The notes under the pieces: model-generated | What the model was told of the DNA's origin: nothing | Seen by the model: only the letters and a program-made list of their open reading frames with translations | Databases searched by the model: none | Translations under genes and position numbers: made by a program | Part shown: one piece after another, positions 6,645-8,193 of the stretch | How the letters are laid out: each line of letters opens with the position of its first letter | Numbering within the stretch: position 1 is the stretch's first letter | Assembly (NCBI GenBank): GCA_019308645.1 | Contig: JAFDHR010000319.1 | Span: 1-8,193, forward strand | DNA length: 8,193 nucleotides | Direction: 5' to 3' | Source of the DNA: Deltaproteobacteria bacterium | GTDB lineage: Bacteria; Desulfobacterota; DSM-4660; Desulfatiglandales; B25-G16

Positions 6645-6672
6645 TTGACTAAAACAGCAGATTTGAGATAAT
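6645..6672 (+). promoter_or_regulatory. Candidate sigma70-type promoter upstream of the acyl-CoA genes
   Basis: TTGACT (6645-6650), a 16-bp spacer and GATAAT (6667-6672) each match consensus at five of six positions. It is the best promoter candidate on the plus strand before the acyl-CoA synthetase remnant and the acyl-CoA dehydrogenase. If used, it gives a leader of about 365 bases made largely of the remnant. Confidence 0.5.
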
Positions 6673-6691
6673 TATTTGTCATAAATTATCT
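6666..6691. promoter_or_regulatory. Palindrome overlapping the -10 box, possible operator
   Basis: AGATAATT (6666-6673) and AATTATCT (6684-6691) are perfect 8-bp inverted arms around ten bases. Placement across the -10 box is what a repressor site would look like. No regulator gene is in the window, so the identity of any binding protein is unknown. Confidence 0.35.
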
Positions 6692-6773
6692 GAGTCTCTT
6701 TACTCCAACAGGTAACCATAAACCTGTAGAAAAGATTGCAGCCTCTCTATGGAGGAGTTACCCGGATTCGCGT

Positions 6774-7055
6774 AGGAAAGATAGCTCAGTAGGGCCTCCT
6801 GTTCCCTTTCTCCAGGCTAGGATAGTTAATGAAGATGGCGGGCCCTTACCCCCGAACCAGATACAAGAACTAGTCTGCCAGGGTCCAAATGTAATGCAAG
6901 GATATTACAAAAACGAGGAAGCAACAAAAGAGGCAGTTAAAGACGGATGGCTCTATACCGGCGATTTGGCTACTGTAGACGAGGATGGCTATTTCTATAT
7001 TGTAGACCGAAAAAAGGATATGATCGTAAGTGGGGGAAAAAATAATGGATTTTGA
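6774..7055 (+). pseudogene. Remnant of an AMP-forming acyl-CoA synthetase
   Basis: One frame, with no internal stop from 6672 to the TGA at 7053-7055, encodes the C-terminal third of the N-domain of an adenylate-forming acyl-CoA ligase. It reads SSVGPPVPFLQARIVNEDG, then QELVCQGPNVMQGYY, the A7 motif GWLYTGDLA and the A8 hinge motif DRKKDMIVSGGKN. The N-terminal part with the P-loop and the A5 motif is absent, and everything after A8 is gone: the frame reads NGF and stops. The roughly 30 codons upstream of 6774 do not resemble the family. No start codon with an RBS is evident. The last bases overlap the first codons of the acyl-CoA dehydrogenase. A full enzyme would activate a fatty or aromatic acid to its CoA ester; this fragment cannot. 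It probably marks a deletion that joined the two genes. Confidence 0.85.
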
Positions 7056-8190
7056 CTTAACAAAAGATCAGGAGGATATCAGAAAGGCAGCACGAGAATT
7101 CGCCGAAGGTGAATTTCCAGAAATCGCCCAGGAGTGTGATCAACAGGAAAAATACCCTCGAGAACTGGTCACAAAGGCAGCTGAGCTCGGTTTTATAGGG
7201 ATTAACTTCCCTGAGGAATATGGTGGGAGTGGGTATGGTTACCTGGAGAAATGCCTCATCACCGAAGAATTCTGGCGCGTTGACCCTGGATTAGGTTCTG
7301 TTTTGATCTCAGCCACCTTTGGGGCAGATATGGTCGATTTATACGGCACAGACAAGCAAAAGAAAAAATACCTCATTCCCCTCACTAAAGGAGAGGCCGT
7401 TATGGGATCGGCCATCACCGAGCCAGATGCGGGAAGTGATGTAGCGGCTATCACAACCGTGGCCGGAAAAGATGGCTCTGATTATGTCATCAATGGCAAT
7501 AAGACATTTATAACAAATGGAACCGTGGCTAGTTATTTTGCAGTGATATGTCTAACAAATCCAGATAATCCTTCACGACATAGAAGACATAGCGTGATCC
7601 TTGTGGAAAGTGACCGCCCGGGATTCGAGGCAAACAAACTTCACCATAAATTAGGAATAAGGGCCTCAGATACAGCCGAATTGTATTTCAAGGATGTCCG
7701 CGTCCCCAAAGAAAATCTTTTTGGCGAGGAGGGCAAAGGCTTCTATCAGTTTATGGAGTTCTTTAACAGAACCAGAATCCATGTAGGTGCGGAAGGGATT
7801 GGCATTGCCCAAGGTGCTATGGAAAAGGCTATAAATTATGCCAAAAACAGGAAACAATTTGGAAAAACTTTGAGCTCTTTTCAAGCCATTCAATTTAAAA
7901 TAGCAGAAATGGCTACACGTATCCAGGCAGCGAGAAACCTCGTTTATGAAGCAGCCTTTAAGGCAGATAAAGGGAAGCTCGATCATAAACTAACAGCAAT
8001 GGCCAAATGGTTTGCTGGGGAAACAGGTGTTCGCGTAGCAGAGGAGGCAGTACAGATCCACGGCGGTTACGGATATATGGGAGAATATGATGTTGAACGC
8101 TTTTATCGCGATGCAAAAGTAATTGAAATATATGAAGGAACCAAGGAGATTGAGAAGATTATAATTTCAAGGACATTATTAGGAAAATAA
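7045..8190 (+). CDS. Acyl-CoA dehydrogenase, FAD-dependent
   Basis: Encodes 381 residues from the ATG at 7045 (MDFDLTKDQ, the usual family opening), with GGGGG eight bases upstream; an in-frame GTG at 7030 would add five residues and is less likely. The three family domains are in order: an N-terminal helical domain, a beta domain with signature AITEPDAGSD (123-132), and a C-terminal helical domain with RKQFGK (269-274) and the second signature starting QIHGGYGYMGE (337-347). The catalytic base Glu 364 lies in IYEGT. It should oxidise an acyl-CoA to the trans-2-enoyl-CoA and pass electrons to an electron-transferring flavoprotein in the cytoplasm. Length and motifs are intact. The substrate chain (short, medium, branched or alicyclic) cannot be read reliably. 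The neighbouring ligase remnant suggests a former acid-activation and beta-oxidation cluster. The stop is three bases from the window end, so no terminator can be seen. Confidence 0.95.
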   Translation: MDFDLTKDQEDIRKAAREFAEGEFPEIAQECDQQEKYPRELVTKAAELGFIGINFPEEYGGSGYGYLEKCLITEEFWRVDPGLGSVLISATFGADMVDLYGTDKQKKKYLIPLTKGEAVMGSAITEPDAGSDVAAITTVAGKDGSDYVINGNKTFITNGTVASYFAVICLTNPDNPSRHRRHSVILVESDRPGFEANKLHHKLGIRASDTAELYFKDVRVPKENLFGEEGKGFYQFMEFFNRTRIHVGAEGIGIAQGAMEKAINYAKNRKQFGKTLSSFQAIQFKIAEMATRIQAARNLVYEAAFKADKGKLDHKLTAMAKWFAGETGVRVAEEAVQIHGGYGYMGEYDVERFYRDAKVIEIYEGTKEIEKIIISRTLLGK

Positions 8191-8193
8191 TTA

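Overview
The window looks like part of a chromosome from an anaerobic bacterium with fatty-acid and C1/glycine metabolism. Desulfobacterota (former Deltaproteobacteria) or a relative is my best guess. It rests on the gene content (an acyl-CoA dehydrogenase beside an acyl-CoA ligase remnant, a glycine-reductase-like remnant, a GcvT-SHMT fusion) and on short intergenic inverted repeats (TGTCATTTCGA, CGTAAAAAGTC, CCTCGCAATGACA types) that I associate with those genomes. The lineage is inference.

Left part (about 5860 down to 1, minus strand): one glycine-controlled unit, read right to left. A strong sigma70-type promoter (5828-5857) precedes a tandem glycine riboswitch (5603-5802) and a textbook intrinsic terminator (5567-5609). 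The terminator's first stem strand is also the closing strand of aptamer 2, so the layout predicts an ON switch. Next come a decayed start of a GrdE-like (glycine/betaine reductase component B) gene (5310-5558), a plant-HPR1-like hydroxypyruvate reductase (4096-5241, TTG start set by a perfect Shine-Dalgarno), a class I aminotransferase gene broken by a perfect 53-bp tandem duplication (2794-4052), and, after a 282-bp AT-rich spacer, a fusion of aminomethyltransferase (GcvT) with serine hydroxymethyltransferase (1-2511, C-terminus off the left edge).

Together these encode glycine to methylene-THF and serine (GcvT-SHMT), a possible serine to hydroxypyruvate step (aminotransferase), and hydroxypyruvate to D-glycerate (HPR). 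This is the glycine-to-glycerate leg of photorespiration, or equally the outlet of a reductive glycine pathway, placed in one cluster next to a glycine sensor. The aminotransferase's substrate is not known from sequence.

Middle (about 5870-6640): no credible gene. It holds a nested inverted-repeat region: half-repeats at 5915-5950 and 6532-6571, GTTCA-rich arms at 5963-6000 and 6481-6518, and a MITE-like element at 6009-6167.

Right part (about 6645-8190, plus strand): a candidate promoter overlapped by a palindrome, an acyl-CoA synthetase remnant that stops just after motif A8 (about 6774-7055), and a complete acyl-CoA dehydrogenase (7045-8190) whose start overlaps the remnant's end.
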